Below, in pieces: positions 50,872 through 58,551 of a stretch of 64,000 nucleotides of DNA. The translations under genes and the position numbers were made by a program. This DNA comes from Armatimonadota bacterium. Lineage in GTDB: Bacteria; Armatimonadota; Fimbriimonadia; Fimbriimonadales; Fimbriimonadaceae. The stretch lies in assembly GCA_016223145.1 (NCBI GenBank), contig JACRPN010000012.1, positions 62,001 through 126,000 of the forward strand, read 5' to 3'. How positions within the stretch are numbered: the stretch's first letter is position 1; each line of letters opens with the position of its first letter. The notes below the pieces were generated by a model, which did no database searches, was not told where the DNA came from, and saw nothing but the letters and a program-made list of their open reading frames with translations.

Positions 50872-53247
50872 TCATGCCGCGGGCTCGGCCCTCTCCATCC
50901 TCTCCGGCGCGGAGATGCCGAGAAGCTCAAAAACCGCCCGCAGCCCCGTCCGCGCGGCCTCACAGAGCGCCAGCCGTGCCTGTGAAAGCTCCGGCTCCTC
51001 GGGCTGGATCACCCGGCAAGCGTCATAAAACCCGTGGTACGCCCGCGCGAGGTCCATCGCGTAGGTCGTCAGCCGGTGCACGCCGTAATCTTCGGCGCAT
51101 CTCCGCACCTCGAACGGCAGATCGAGGATCTTCTTGATCAGGGCCAGTTCTTTGGGGTGGGTGAGGAGGGAGGTGTTCGGGTTCTCAGGTGTTCGGTTTT
51201 CAGGTGCTCGGTGTTCAGATCCCGGATTTGAGGGCTCGCCCGCCTGAACACCTGACAACCCGACAACCCGAAGACCACTCTCTGCCGCCTTGGCGATCAC
51301 CGAGCAGATCCGCGCGTGAGCGTACTGGACGTAATAAACGGGGTTCTCGTCGGACTGCTTCTCGGCCAGATCCAGGTCGAAATCCATGTGGGTGTCGTGC
51401 GAGCGCATCAGGTAGAAGAACCGCGCGACATCGCAGCCGATCCGCATCTGCTCGGCCTCGGGCGCGTTCGGCGCGGCGTTCTTTCCGATTTCGGCCATCA
51501 GGTCGCGAAGGGAGTAGATGTTCCCGTCGCGCTTGCGCATCGGCGCGGGTTTGCCGTCCTTGACGAACCGCACGATCTGGAAGATGACCACTTCGAGCCG
51601 CTTCTTGGCTTCCTCCAGCGCGGCCTGGCACGCATCGCGCTCAGCGGGGCTCTTGTAGAGTTCGCGCTCAAAGTCGGACAGGTCAGCCGAGTCGGACATG
51701 TTCGACTCCACCTCGCCCTTCGCCCCTCGCCCTTCGCCACTTCCCTCTGACTCTTCGCTTCTCGCCTCTCGCCTCTCGCCTTCCCCCTCCTCCAGCAAGG
51801 CCCCCACCACCGCCTGGAGCCGCCCGATGTAGCCGTGGTGGTCCGGGCCGAGGATGGTCAGCAGCTTGTCGGCGGGCTGAACGTGGCCCTCGGCGTCGGG
51901 CTTGGACCCCCTTCTGAACTTGTCCTTGTGATAGGCGACGTCGCTGGCGATGTAGGTCAGTCGTCCGTCTTTGCGACGCAGCACGCGGTCCTTCTGATCG
52001 CCGAACTTGGTCGAGCGCAGCCAAAGAGTGGCTCCCCCTCCTTGACTGGGCGCCACTCTGGCAGTGAGCTCCGACTCGTTCGACTTGTCAGACAGGTCGG
52101 ACAGATCATCATCGGTGGTCCCTTCATCCCCTTGTCCCTCGGTCCCGGGTTCCTCTTCTTCCTCGACCGGCTGGTCGTGCCGGACGATCTGGTCCGGCTC
52201 GCCCTTCTTCTTCAGGATTTCGAGCTGGTAGGGCTCCACATCCGCCGCGCCCTTGGCGTCCAGCTCCTCCAGACATCCCGCCACGGTGCCGCTGTCATGC
52301 AACGACTGCTCCGAGAACCACGTGTCGAAAGTGGTGGAGAAGCTGGAGAGGTCTTGGCGCTGCCTGGAAAGCATGATCGCCTGAACCCGGGATTGCCAGA
52401 CAGATAGCGGCTGTTCATTGAAGTCGTCGAAGCAATCTACTCCGTCCCACGCGTCATGCAGGTCCCTTGCGGCATCTAGAACATGTTCACCAAGATATCC
52501 GTTCTCTGGAAATGAGAAGTACTGGTCCGGCTTTTGTGGATGGGTCCACCCCTTCGGGTTCCGCTCCTTGTCGACAACTTCGTAGTAGTGCTGGACGCTC
52601 TTGGTAAACAACCGCATCTGCTCGCTGTTCACTCCGTCGTTGATGTAGTACTCCCGGTGGACCGGGTGCCCGGCGGCTTCCAGCACGTTGCACAGCGTGC
52701 TGCCGAACGCCGCGCCGCGCCCCGAGCCCACCGTGATGGGGCCGTTCGGGTTCACCGAGACGAATTCGACGTTCAATCGGAGAGGTGCTGGGTGTTGGGT
52801 GTTCAGGTTTTCAGGTGAAGAAGCGATGCGCGATGCGCGATGCGCGATGGGGGAGGCGGAGTTCTTGAAGCCCTCGACTCCGAGCTCCAAGACCCTCGGC
52901 ACGTGGGCCGCGACGGCCGACGGGTTCAGGCGGAGGTTGATGAAGCCGGGGCCTGCGATTTCGGCGGAGGAAATCAGGGGTGCGCTGCTATGCCCGTCCG
53001 ACTGGTCTGACTTGTCAGACAAGTCCGACGGGGCCAAGCAAGCCACCAACCTCTCCGCGATCTCGCGCGGGGGCTTGCCGGCGACCTTGGAGGCTGCCAG
53101 CGCGAAGTTGCACGCGAAGTCGCCGTGGCTGGGGTCCTTCGGGTCGGCGACCTCGATCGCGGGCAGCCCTTCCGGCGGCAAACAGCCCTCGCGGACCAGA
53201 TTCTGGACCGCGTTCTCAAGCAAGGACTGAAGGGCGCCGCGCAACAA
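50872..53247 (-). CDS. argS: Arginyl-tRNA synthetase with several low-complexity insertions
   Basis: The catalytic core is clear: NPNGPITVGSGRGAAFGSTL at the HIGH position, LWLRSTKFGDQKDRVL, LTYIASDVAYHKDKF, ILGPDHHGYIGRLQAVVGAL, PMRKRDGN in place of KMSKR, FDLDLAEKQSDENPVYYVQY and YAMDLARAYHGFYDACRV. TTG 53247 is the best start (LRGALQSLLENAVQNLV); the frame upstream reads through octamer arrays. The 791 residues exceed the usual 550-600 because at least five repeat-encoded inserts (about residues 71-86, 130-150, 380-392, 500-526, 658-693) separate conserved blocks. HIGH is TVGS here, lacking both histidines. Essential gene, presumed functional. Confidence 0.88.
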   Translation of the reverse strand: MLRGALQSLLENAVQNLVREGCLPPEGLPAIEVADPKDPSHGDFACNFALAASKVAGKPPREIAERLVACLAPSDLSDKSDQSDGHSSAPLISSAEIAGPGFINLRLNPSAVAAHVPRVLELGVEGFKNSASPIAHRASRIASSPENLNTQHPAPLRLNVEFVSVNPNGPITVGSGRGAAFGSTLCNVLEAAGHPVHREYYINDGVNSEQMRLFTKSVQHYYEVVDKERNPKGWTHPQKPDQYFSFPENGYLGEHVLDAARDLHDAWDGVDCFDDFNEQPLSVWQSRVQAIMLSRQRQDLSSFSTTFDTWFSEQSLHDSGTVAGCLEELDAKGAADVEPYQLEILKKKGEPDQIVRHDQPVEEEEEPGTEGQGDEGTTDDDLSDLSDKSNESELTARVAPSQGGGATLWLRSTKFGDQKDRVLRRKDGRLTYIASDVAYHKDKFRRGSKPDAEGHVQPADKLLTILGPDHHGYIGRLQAVVGALLEEGEGERREARSEESEGSGEGRGAKGEVESNMSDSADLSDFERELYKSPAERDACQAALEEAKKRLEVVIFQIVRFVKDGKPAPMRKRDGNIYSLRDLMAEIGKNAAPNAPEAEQMRIGCDVARFFYLMRSHDTHMDFDLDLAEKQSDENPVYYVQYAHARICSVIAKAAESGLRVVGLSGVQAGEPSNPGSEHRAPENRTPENPNTSLLTHPKELALIKKILDLPFEVRRCAEDYGVHRLTTYAMDLARAYHGFYDACRVIQPEEPELSQARLALCEAARTGLRAVFELLGISAPERMERAEPAA
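51171..51273. repeat. Octamer hairpin inside argS, C-terminal region (family A)
   Basis: GTGTTCGG and TTTTCAGG-type units (51171-51218) face inverted ACCTGACA / ACCCGACA octamers (51242-51273). The loop starts with GATCCCGGATTTGAG, a 15-base motif matching the loop of the 53323-53489 element with one change. Translated in frame as a Pro/Asn/Glu-rich linker. Confidence 0.8.
51671..51781. repeat. Nonamer and heptamer arrays inside argS (families F and E)
   Basis: Four nonamers of the AAGTCGGAC type (51671-51706) are followed by four heptamers CCTCGCC / CTTCGCC (51711-51738) and three exact CTCGCCT units (51761-51781). On the coding strand they give Ser-Asp-rich and Glu-Gly-Arg-rich stretches placed between ILGPDHHGY and the IFQIVRF block. 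Confidence 0.85.
52073..52108. repeat. Nonamer array inside argS (family F)
   Basis: Four in-phase nonamers of the GACnnGTCn type. Coding strand gives DLSDLSDKSNES. It interrupts the enzyme just before the LWLRSTKFGD block. Confidence 0.85.
52784..52850. repeat. Octamer and heptamer arrays inside argS (families A and G)
   Basis: Four octamers ending in TTTTCAGG (52784-52815) are followed by four heptamers GCGATGC (52823-52850, last one GCGATGG). On the coding strand they give SPIAHRASRIASSPENLNT, directly before the conserved LNVEFVSVNPNGP block. Confidence 0.85.
52996..53031. repeat. Nonamer array inside argS, N-terminal domain (family F)
   Basis: Four in-phase GTCNGACNN nonamers. Coding strand gives an SDLSDKSDQSD string. 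Third copy of this family within the gene. Confidence 0.85.
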
Positions 53248-53322
53248 GGTCCACCCTAGGTACCCGAAGCGGCGTCTCCGTTGCCGGAGTTTGGCATATG
53301 CGGGAGAGACGCCAGGGGGATG

Positions 53323-53489
53323 ACGAGTGAAGGGATGAAGAGATGAAGGGATGAGGAGAAGTGGCAATGATGGGGTGAAGCGATGAGGAGATGAGGGGAT
53401 CCCGGACTTGAGCCAGGGCACTCTGTTCCCCGGCCCTCAGACCTCAGACCTTGCCCCTCATCGCTTCACCCCTTCATCCTTTCACTGGT
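53323..53489. repeat. Octamer hairpin upstream of argS (family B)
   Basis: Ten in-phase octamers of the AGGGATGA / GGAGATGA type (53323-53402) face four inverted octamers (53458-53489). A 17-base stretch GGGGTGAAGCGATGAGG (53372-53388) has an exact reverse complement at 53456-53472. The loop begins GATCCCGGACTTGAG. It fills most of the 246-base gap between argS and the ABC-2 permease gene. Confidence 0.85.
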
Positions 53490-53493
53490 CCCC

Positions 53494-54264
53494 CTACTCC
53501 GCGTCTTCGCGGGGCAGATAGGAGAACTTGGTGAACCACGCCCGGGCCACGAAGAGCAGCACCGCCGTCAGCACTCCGATCGTCACCCATCCCGTCGTCG
53601 GCGAGATGTAATCCAGGCCATTGTCGCCCGTCATCGCGCCCAACATGTTCTGGCCCCCTGTCGAGGGCTTTTCGGCGATCGCCTTCAGATAGGTGAACAC
53701 CGACAGCTTGTAGATGTTGCCGGTCATGTTCGTGACCGCCGTTTCCCACCCAAAGCAGAAGATCAGGTTCGCGAGCATCGAGCGGTTCATCAGCAGGCTG
53801 GTGAACGTGAACAGCGTTGAATAGGCCACCGCGCCCGCCAGAATCCCCTTGACATCGCGGAAGAAGTAGGGGTTGGCGAATGCGTCCGCGCCATAGATCG
53901 CCAAGGAAATCGCCAGCAGCGCGAGGATCGAAACCGCCGCAACCACGATCCACACCGCGATCAGGCGGCTCGTGAGGAGCGTTGCCCTCGGGATCGGGCG
54001 CGTCAGCAGGTACACGATGGTCTTCTGCTCGATCTCCTGCGCAATGATCGATGCGCTGAAGATCGCCGCCGCCAGCATCATCGCCCGATACACGAGCAAG
54101 CTCGAGAGGCTGTTGTAGGCGTCCGCGGGCACGCCGTTGGGCAGCACGCCGAAATACACCTTGCTCAGGCCGAAAAGCGCGATCACGAGTGCCGTCCAGC
54201 CCAGCGCGCGCGGCAGCCGAAGCAGGTCTTTTAGGGTGGCCGAAATCAAATAACCTTCCATCAT
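53494..54264 (-). CDS. ABC-2 type transporter permease (second pair)
   Basis: A 256-residue membrane protein with six helices. The central motif IIAQEIEQKTIVYLLTRPIPR is typical of ABC-2 permeases that follow a small ATPase. Last gene of a four-gene operon; its start overlaps the preceding ATPase stop (ATGA at 54261-54264). Substrate unknown. Confidence 0.87.
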   Translation of the reverse strand: MMEGYLISATLKDLLRLPRALGWTALVIALFGLSKVYFGVLPNGVPADAYNSLSSLLVYRAMMLAAAIFSASIIAQEIEQKTIVYLLTRPIPRATLLTSRLIAVWIVVAAVSILALLAISLAIYGADAFANPYFFRDVKGILAGAVAYSTLFTFTSLLMNRSMLANLIFCFGWETAVTNMTGNIYKLSVFTYLKAIAEKPSTGGQNMLGAMTGDNGLDYISPTTGWVTIGVLTAVLLFVARAWFTKFSYLPREDAE

Positions 54265-55178
54265 CCACCCACCAGATAAGCGAACACCGACTCCAGGTTG
54301 TTGTCGGGCGAGCTGAAGCCCTCAATTCGCAGTCCATGCTCCATGACGAGTTGCGGAAGGTAAAGGTAAAAGCTCTCAGCCTCTCGGGTCTGGAGCTCGA
54401 GCGCCCTTCCACCCGGGTCAAATTGAATGTTCACCACAAACGGCATCCCTGCGAGCCTCGCGGCGACCTCGCGCGGCTGGTCCGATTCGATGCGAATGCG
54501 GTGCGGGTGCTTGTCGATCAGTTCGCGGATGACCCTAAGGTCGCCTGCGGCCATCAATCGTCCGCGATGCAAAAGGAGCAGGTTGCGGGTCATCTGCTCG
54601 ACCTCGAAGAGGATGTGGCTGCTGACAAGCACCGACTTGCCGCGATCGCCGTATTCGGCGAGCACGTCCATGAACTCGCGCCGCCCTACGGGGTCGAGGC
54701 CGTTCAGCGGCTCGTCGAGCAGGATGATTTCGGGTTCGTGGAGCATCGCCTGGGCGAGCTTTACCCTCTGCCGCATGCCTTTGGAGTAGCCGCCGATGTG
54801 GCGGTCGATGGCGGGGGTCATGCCGACACGGTCGAGCATGGTCTTGGCGCGGTCCTCGGCTTCCGATTTGCCAAAGCCCGACATCCGCGCCATGAGGCTC
54901 ACGAACTCGAATCCGGTCTGGTGCTCATAGAAGTTGTCGACATCCGGGCAGTAGCCGAGCAGCTTATAGACGTCCGGGTTGGCGAAGGGGTCGTGGCCGA
55001 GCACCCTTACGGTGCCAGTCGTCGGGCGCATCTGGCCGGTGACCAGCCGCATCATCGTGGTTTTGCCCGCGCCGTTCATGCCCAGCAGCGCGGTGATGCC
55101 GGGTCCGAGCGTGCAGGTGACGTCGTTGAGCCCGATCACCTGGCCGTACCAGCGGGAGGCGTTCACGAACTCGATCAT
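54261..55178 (-). CDS. ABC transporter ATP-binding protein (second pair)
   Basis: A 305-residue ATPase. Walker A GMNGAGKTT, signature GGYSKGMRQRV, Walker B IILLDEPLNGLDPVGR. ATG 55178 overlaps the upstream permease stop as ATGA; the longer open frame adds a Gly-rich stretch that belongs to that permease gene. The C-terminal about 80 residues form the regulatory extension common to exporters of this group (EAESFYLYLPQLVMEHGL). Confidence 0.9.
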   Translation of the reverse strand: MIEFVNASRWYGQVIGLNDVTCTLGPGITALLGMNGAGKTTMMRLVTGQMRPTTGTVRVLGHDPFANPDVYKLLGYCPDVDNFYEHQTGFEFVSLMARMSGFGKSEAEDRAKTMLDRVGMTPAIDRHIGGYSKGMRQRVKLAQAMLHEPEIILLDEPLNGLDPVGRREFMDVLAEYGDRGKSVLVSSHILFEVEQMTRNLLLLHRGRLMAAGDLRVIRELIDKHPHRIRIESDQPREVAARLAGMPFVVNIQFDPGGRALELQTREAESFYLYLPQLVMEHGLRIEGFSSPDNNLESVFAYLVGG

Positions 55179-56134
55179 CCGACCACCTCCACCGGCCTGA
55201 TCTGTCGCCAAGCGATGAACAGGAATCCGGCGGACAGTACCGTCATTACGAGGATCATCAACCAGAACGAAGGCGCCGGGATTTCGGCGATGCCCCTTGC
55301 CTGAATGCCAAAGGGAAGCGATCCATCGGTCCCCAGCACCGACTTCGCCATGCCGATCTGCACGCCGTCCACGCTGGCGTAGTAGAGCTTGCCCATCGTC
55401 GCGCGGGCGGCCGCCGGCGCGCCATGAGCCTCCCGATAGGCGATCTCCATGCCCTTTGTGAAGAAGCTGGTCAGGAAGTAGATCGCCGCAAGGACCGCAC
55501 CGGCGATGCGCCCCTGCTTGAACATCGAGCTCACGCCGATGATCAGGCTGCTATAGAACGCCGCGCCAAGGGGCAGCATGAGCAAAAGCTTGAAGAAAAG
55601 CAGCCGATCCTGGGAGAAGAACCCGAACTCCGCGTAGCTGAGCGCCGCGTAGCCGAAGAAAAAGAACGTCGGCACGGCCATCACCAGCAACAGGGTCATG
55701 AACACGCCGAACCACTTGCCCAGGAGGTAGTCGCGCTTATCGCAGGGCTTGCTGAGATACACCAGCAAGGCGTTGGCCCTCATGTCGTTGGCGATGACGC
55801 CCGCCCCCACGAGGAGCGCGAGCATGAAGAGCCAGAGCTGGCCCATGGACCATCCGTGGAGGAACTGGTCCTTCCACACGATGCCCTTCATGAACTGATT
55901 GACCATCGGCTGGCCCTGCGGCCCCATAAGGGTCGAGGACTGCTGGTCCATGAAATAGAGCACAAAGATCATCGCCACGTAATAGCCGCTGGAAATGATC
56001 GTCAGCCACCAAAACTGCTTGCGCTTGATGCCGAGCAGAAAGGTCTGCTTCGCGATCACCCACCACCGGTAGAGCGGCGGGGCCAGTGGCCCATCGTAGT
56101 TGCGATAGCTCAGGTCGGCAATAGGACTAGCCAT
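55175..56134 (-). CDS. ABC-2 type transporter permease (first pair)
   Basis: A 319-residue permease from ATG 56134 (MASPIADLSYRNYDGPLAPP), overlapping the ATPase stop by 8 bases. It has six helices and an extended N-terminal segment before the first helix (FWWLTIISSGYYVAMIFVLY). ANDMRANALLVYLSKPCDKRD corresponds to the ABC-2 coupling region. Tight coupling suggests stoichiometric assembly with the first ATPase. Confidence 0.87.
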   Translation of the reverse strand: MASPIADLSYRNYDGPLAPPLYRWWVIAKQTFLLGIKRKQFWWLTIISSGYYVAMIFVLYFMDQQSSTLMGPQGQPMVNQFMKGIVWKDQFLHGWSMGQLWLFMLALLVGAGVIANDMRANALLVYLSKPCDKRDYLLGKWFGVFMTLLLVMAVPTFFFFGYAALSYAEFGFFSQDRLLFFKLLLMLPLGAAFYSSLIIGVSSMFKQGRIAGAVLAAIYFLTSFFTKGMEIAYREAHGAPAAARATMGKLYYASVDGVQIGMAKSVLGTDGSLPFGIQARGIAEIPAPSFWLMILVMTVLSAGFLFIAWRQIRPVEVVG

Positions 56135-57044
56135 GGACGGCCTCCAGGAAAGCGTCTTCCAAAGACCGTTCCGCCACGCCATAGCCTCGAATCTGAGCAT
56201 TCGACATGGCTGCAATCTCGAAGAGCTTTTTCAGAATCTCATCCGGGGTGCCGGGGCCTTTCAGCCGGTAGCTCGCGTGCTTGCTGCTGAGCAGCTCGTA
56301 GCCGGCCATCGTCACGCCGTTGATGAAGGCGCCGCTCGGCTCGCGAAGCTCCACGTCCACCGGGTGGCCTTCGATCTTCTTGAGCTCTTGAATGGGTCCG
56401 GCGGCTCGCAGCTTCCCGCGTACGACGACCATCGCGTGGTCGCAGACGCGCTCCACGTCTGGCAACAGGTGGCTGCTGAGGATGACGTTCAGGCCCTTGC
56501 CGTGCGTGATCGAGCGGATCAGCTCCAGCATGTCTTCGCGGCCGGCTGGGTCAAGGCCGTTCGTGGGTTCATCGAGGAGAAGCAGCTTGGGCCCGTGGAC
56601 CAGCGCCTGCGCCAGCTTGATGCGCTGCTTCATGCCGGTGGAATAGGTCTCCACATTCCGGTATCGCGCTTCGCCGAGGCCGCAGTATTCCAGCACCTCG
56701 TGGGCGCGCCGCAGCGCCTGCTCAGAGGGCATTCCCGCCAGCTCGCCCGCATAGGAGACAAACTGTACGGCGGTCAGGCCAGGTATGTGGCAGTCCTGCT
56801 CGGGCATCAGCCCGACCCTCTGCCGGATCTCCTTTGACTGCCGGCCGACCGTGAGCCCGAGCACATGGCCCGAACCCTCCGCGGCGTCGAGGAACCCAAG
56901 CATCGTCTTGAGCAGGGTGGTTTTGCCGGCGCCGTTGGGTCCCAGCAGCCCGACGCAGCCTTCCGGGACCTCGACGCTGAAGTTGTCGAGGGCTGTGAAA
57001 TGGCCGTATCGAACCGTGAGGTTCTGGACTGCTGCGACAGACAA
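56127..57044 (-). CDS. ABC transporter ATP-binding protein (first pair)
   Basis: A 305-residue ATPase. Walker A GPNGAGKTT (34-42), signature ETYSTGMKQRIKLA, Walker B LLLLDEPTNGLDPAGR, H-loop SSHLLPD. First gene of the operon ATPase-permease-ATPase-permease. The two pairs are paralogous, and they may form a heteromeric exporter or two related systems. Starts 17 bases after the ndk stop. Confidence 0.9.
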   Translation of the reverse strand: MSVAAVQNLTVRYGHFTALDNFSVEVPEGCVGLLGPNGAGKTTLLKTMLGFLDAAEGSGHVLGLTVGRQSKEIRQRVGLMPEQDCHIPGLTAVQFVSYAGELAGMPSEQALRRAHEVLEYCGLGEARYRNVETYSTGMKQRIKLAQALVHGPKLLLLDEPTNGLDPAGREDMLELIRSITHGKGLNVILSSHLLPDVERVCDHAMVVVRGKLRAAGPIQELKKIEGHPVDVELREPSGAFINGVTMAGYELLSSKHASYRLKGPGTPDEILKKLFEIAAMSNAQIRGYGVAERSLEDAFLEAVHG

Positions 57045-57061
57045 GGGGAGACTCCTTCTCG

Positions 57062-57475
57062 CTATTCGGCGAGGCCTTCGGAGAACCAGAGCGCCAGTTC
57101 GCGCGCGGCCGCCTCGGGGTCGCTGCTGCTGTGGGTGAGGTTGTCTTCGATGCTAAGGGCCAGGTCGCCGCGAATGGTGCCGGGCTCGGCCTCTAGCGGG
57201 TTCGTAGCGCCCATCATCGTGCGGATCGCCTTGACGGCGTTGGTACCGCGCACGGCGACGACGGCCACCGGGCCGCTGCAGAGGTAGCTGACGACGTCCT
57301 CGAAGAACCCCTTGCCACGGTGTTCGGAGTAGTGTTCCTCGACGAGCGAGCGTTGAGGGACGATGAGCTTGAGGCCGACGATCTTAAGGTCTCGGGCTTC
57401 GATGCGGCGGAGGATTTCGCCGTTCAGGTTTCGGCGGACGCCGCCGGGCTTGATCAATACGAGCGTGGTTTCCAT
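57062..57475 (-). CDS. ndk: Nucleoside diphosphate kinase
   Basis: A 137-residue enzyme that balances nucleoside triphosphates using a phosphohistidine. TLVLIKPGGVRRNLNGEI at the N-terminus, GATNPLEAEPGTIRGDLAL, and catalytic His115 in NLTHSSSD are present. The usual HGSDS is HSSSD here. Short spacing (17 bases) to the ABC operon indicates possible co-transcription. Confidence 0.95.
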   Translation of the reverse strand: METTLVLIKPGGVRRNLNGEILRRIEARDLKIVGLKLIVPQRSLVEEHYSEHRGKGFFEDVVSYLCSGPVAVVAVRGTNAVKAIRTMMGATNPLEAEPGTIRGDLALSIEDNLTHSSSDPEAAARELALWFSEGLAE

Positions 57476-57635
57476 GCGTTCGGGGAGTTCCTTAGGGCAT
57501 GGAGGATACCGGAACTGGGCTGACGCCGATCCGGAGGGCTGGGACCAGAGGTACCGTTGTGCCTAGGACTATGGATTTGGAGCAACACCGTTACGCTCCG
57601 TCATTCGTGGCGACGGATGGCAACGCGTAGGTTGC

Positions 57636-57671
57636 GGTGGGTGAGGTTGGTGAGGGTGGTAAGGATGGAGG
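57636..57671. repeat. Nonamer array upstream of riboflavin synthase
   Basis: Four in-phase nonamers of the GGTTGGTGA type, 27 bases before the start codon. Related in sequence to the array inside the asparaginase-type gene (36671-36697). No FMN riboswitch signature is visible in the 222-base gap. Confidence 0.75.
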
Positions 57672-57697
57672 CGATCCTGCTGTAGACTGGAGCCACC

Positions 57698-58282
57698 ATG
57701 TTCACGGGCATTATTCAAGCCTTGGGTGCCGTCAAGAGCCTGAACGGGTTCTTGCTTACCCTTGAGACCCCTACGGGCGCCTGGGAGGACGAGGTCAAGA
57801 TCGGCGAGAGCATCGCCGTGAACGGCTGCTGCCTGACCGTCGCCTCGATGGACGGAGGCCTTCAGTTCGCATTGAGCGATGAAACCTTCAAGCGGACAAA
57901 CCTCGGAGGGCTAGCGCCTGGTTCCAGGGTCAACCTGGAACGTGCCCTGCGGGCGGCGGACCGCATGGGCGGGCATATCGTCCAGGGGCACGTGGACGGC
58001 GTCGGAGAGTGCCTGAACATCCGCCAAGAGGAGGAATGCAAGGTGTTTCGCTTCGGCACGCCCGGAGGTGGGTCGGACCGGTACTTGGCGGACAAATGCT
58101 CGATCGCGGTGGATGGGATTTCGTTGACCGTGGTCCGGCCAAGCGCGGGCGCCTTCGACGCCTGGATCATCCCGCACACGCTACAGAACACGAACCTCGG
58201 CACGATGCAGGTGGGCCAGGCCGTGAACATGGAGTTCGACATCCTCTACAAGTACGTCGAGCGGTTGATTGGGAACCGATAG
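57698..58282 (+). CDS. ribE: Riboflavin synthase (alpha subunit type)
   Basis: A 194-residue enzyme that dismutates two lumazines to riboflavin. It begins with the invariant MFTGIIQALG and contains two lumazine-binding repeats: first VNGCCLTVASMD and FALSDETFKRTNLG, second GHIVQGHVDGVGE, VDGISLTVV and IPHTLQNTNLG. Length is typical. It works with ribH (25954), which is unlinked; other rib genes are absent from the window. Confidence 0.95.
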   Translation: MFTGIIQALGAVKSLNGFLLTLETPTGAWEDEVKIGESIAVNGCCLTVASMDGGLQFALSDETFKRTNLGGLAPGSRVNLERALRAADRMGGHIVQGHVDGVGECLNIRQEEECKVFRFGTPGGGSDRYLADKCSIAVDGISLTVVRPSAGAFDAWIIPHTLQNTNLGTMQVGQAVNMEFDILYKYVERLIGNR

Positions 58283-58491
58283 TTTGGGCGTGGCTGCTGC
58301 AGAAGCTCGGTGGGCCCGCTAATAGCTTGGTTCGACCGTAGAGAAACGACCTCGGAGAGGTCAAAGACCGTTAGCCGGTGGTCGAGCGAAGCGAGACCCC
58401 GGGTTCGCGGGCACCCCAGCTTCCGCTCCCCGGAGGGGTGTCAGAAGGAGGAGCCGCGCATCCTCTACTCAACTGAAGCGCTGCACCCCAT

Positions 58492-58528
58492 AAAGAAAAG
58501 CGCCCCCAAGCCGGGAGGCTCGGGGGCG
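58492..58528 (-). terminator. Intrinsic terminator of the PEP-CTERM gene
   Basis: On the minus strand a GC-rich stem (CGCCCCC / GGGGGCG plus AGCC/GGCT) at 58501-58528 is followed by TTTTCTTT. It starts 24 bases after the PEP-CTERM stop codon. This is the clearest intrinsic terminator in the window. Confidence 0.9.
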
Positions 58529-58551
58529 ACGAGATTGGCCTAAGGCAAGAA

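Noticed and set aside
53248-53421. 58-residue N-terminal extension of ArgRS
   Set aside because: Encoded mainly by the family B octamer array and lacks similarity to the ArgRS N-terminal domain, which starts at the TTG at 53247.
54189-55304. 371-codon plus-strand open frame opposite the ABC ATPase
   Set aside because: Shadow of an ATPase gene with intact Walker motifs; no recognisable features.
57476-57697. FMN riboswitch upstream of riboflavin synthase
   Set aside because: The conserved RFN helices and junction sequences cannot be found; the gap holds a nonamer array instead.
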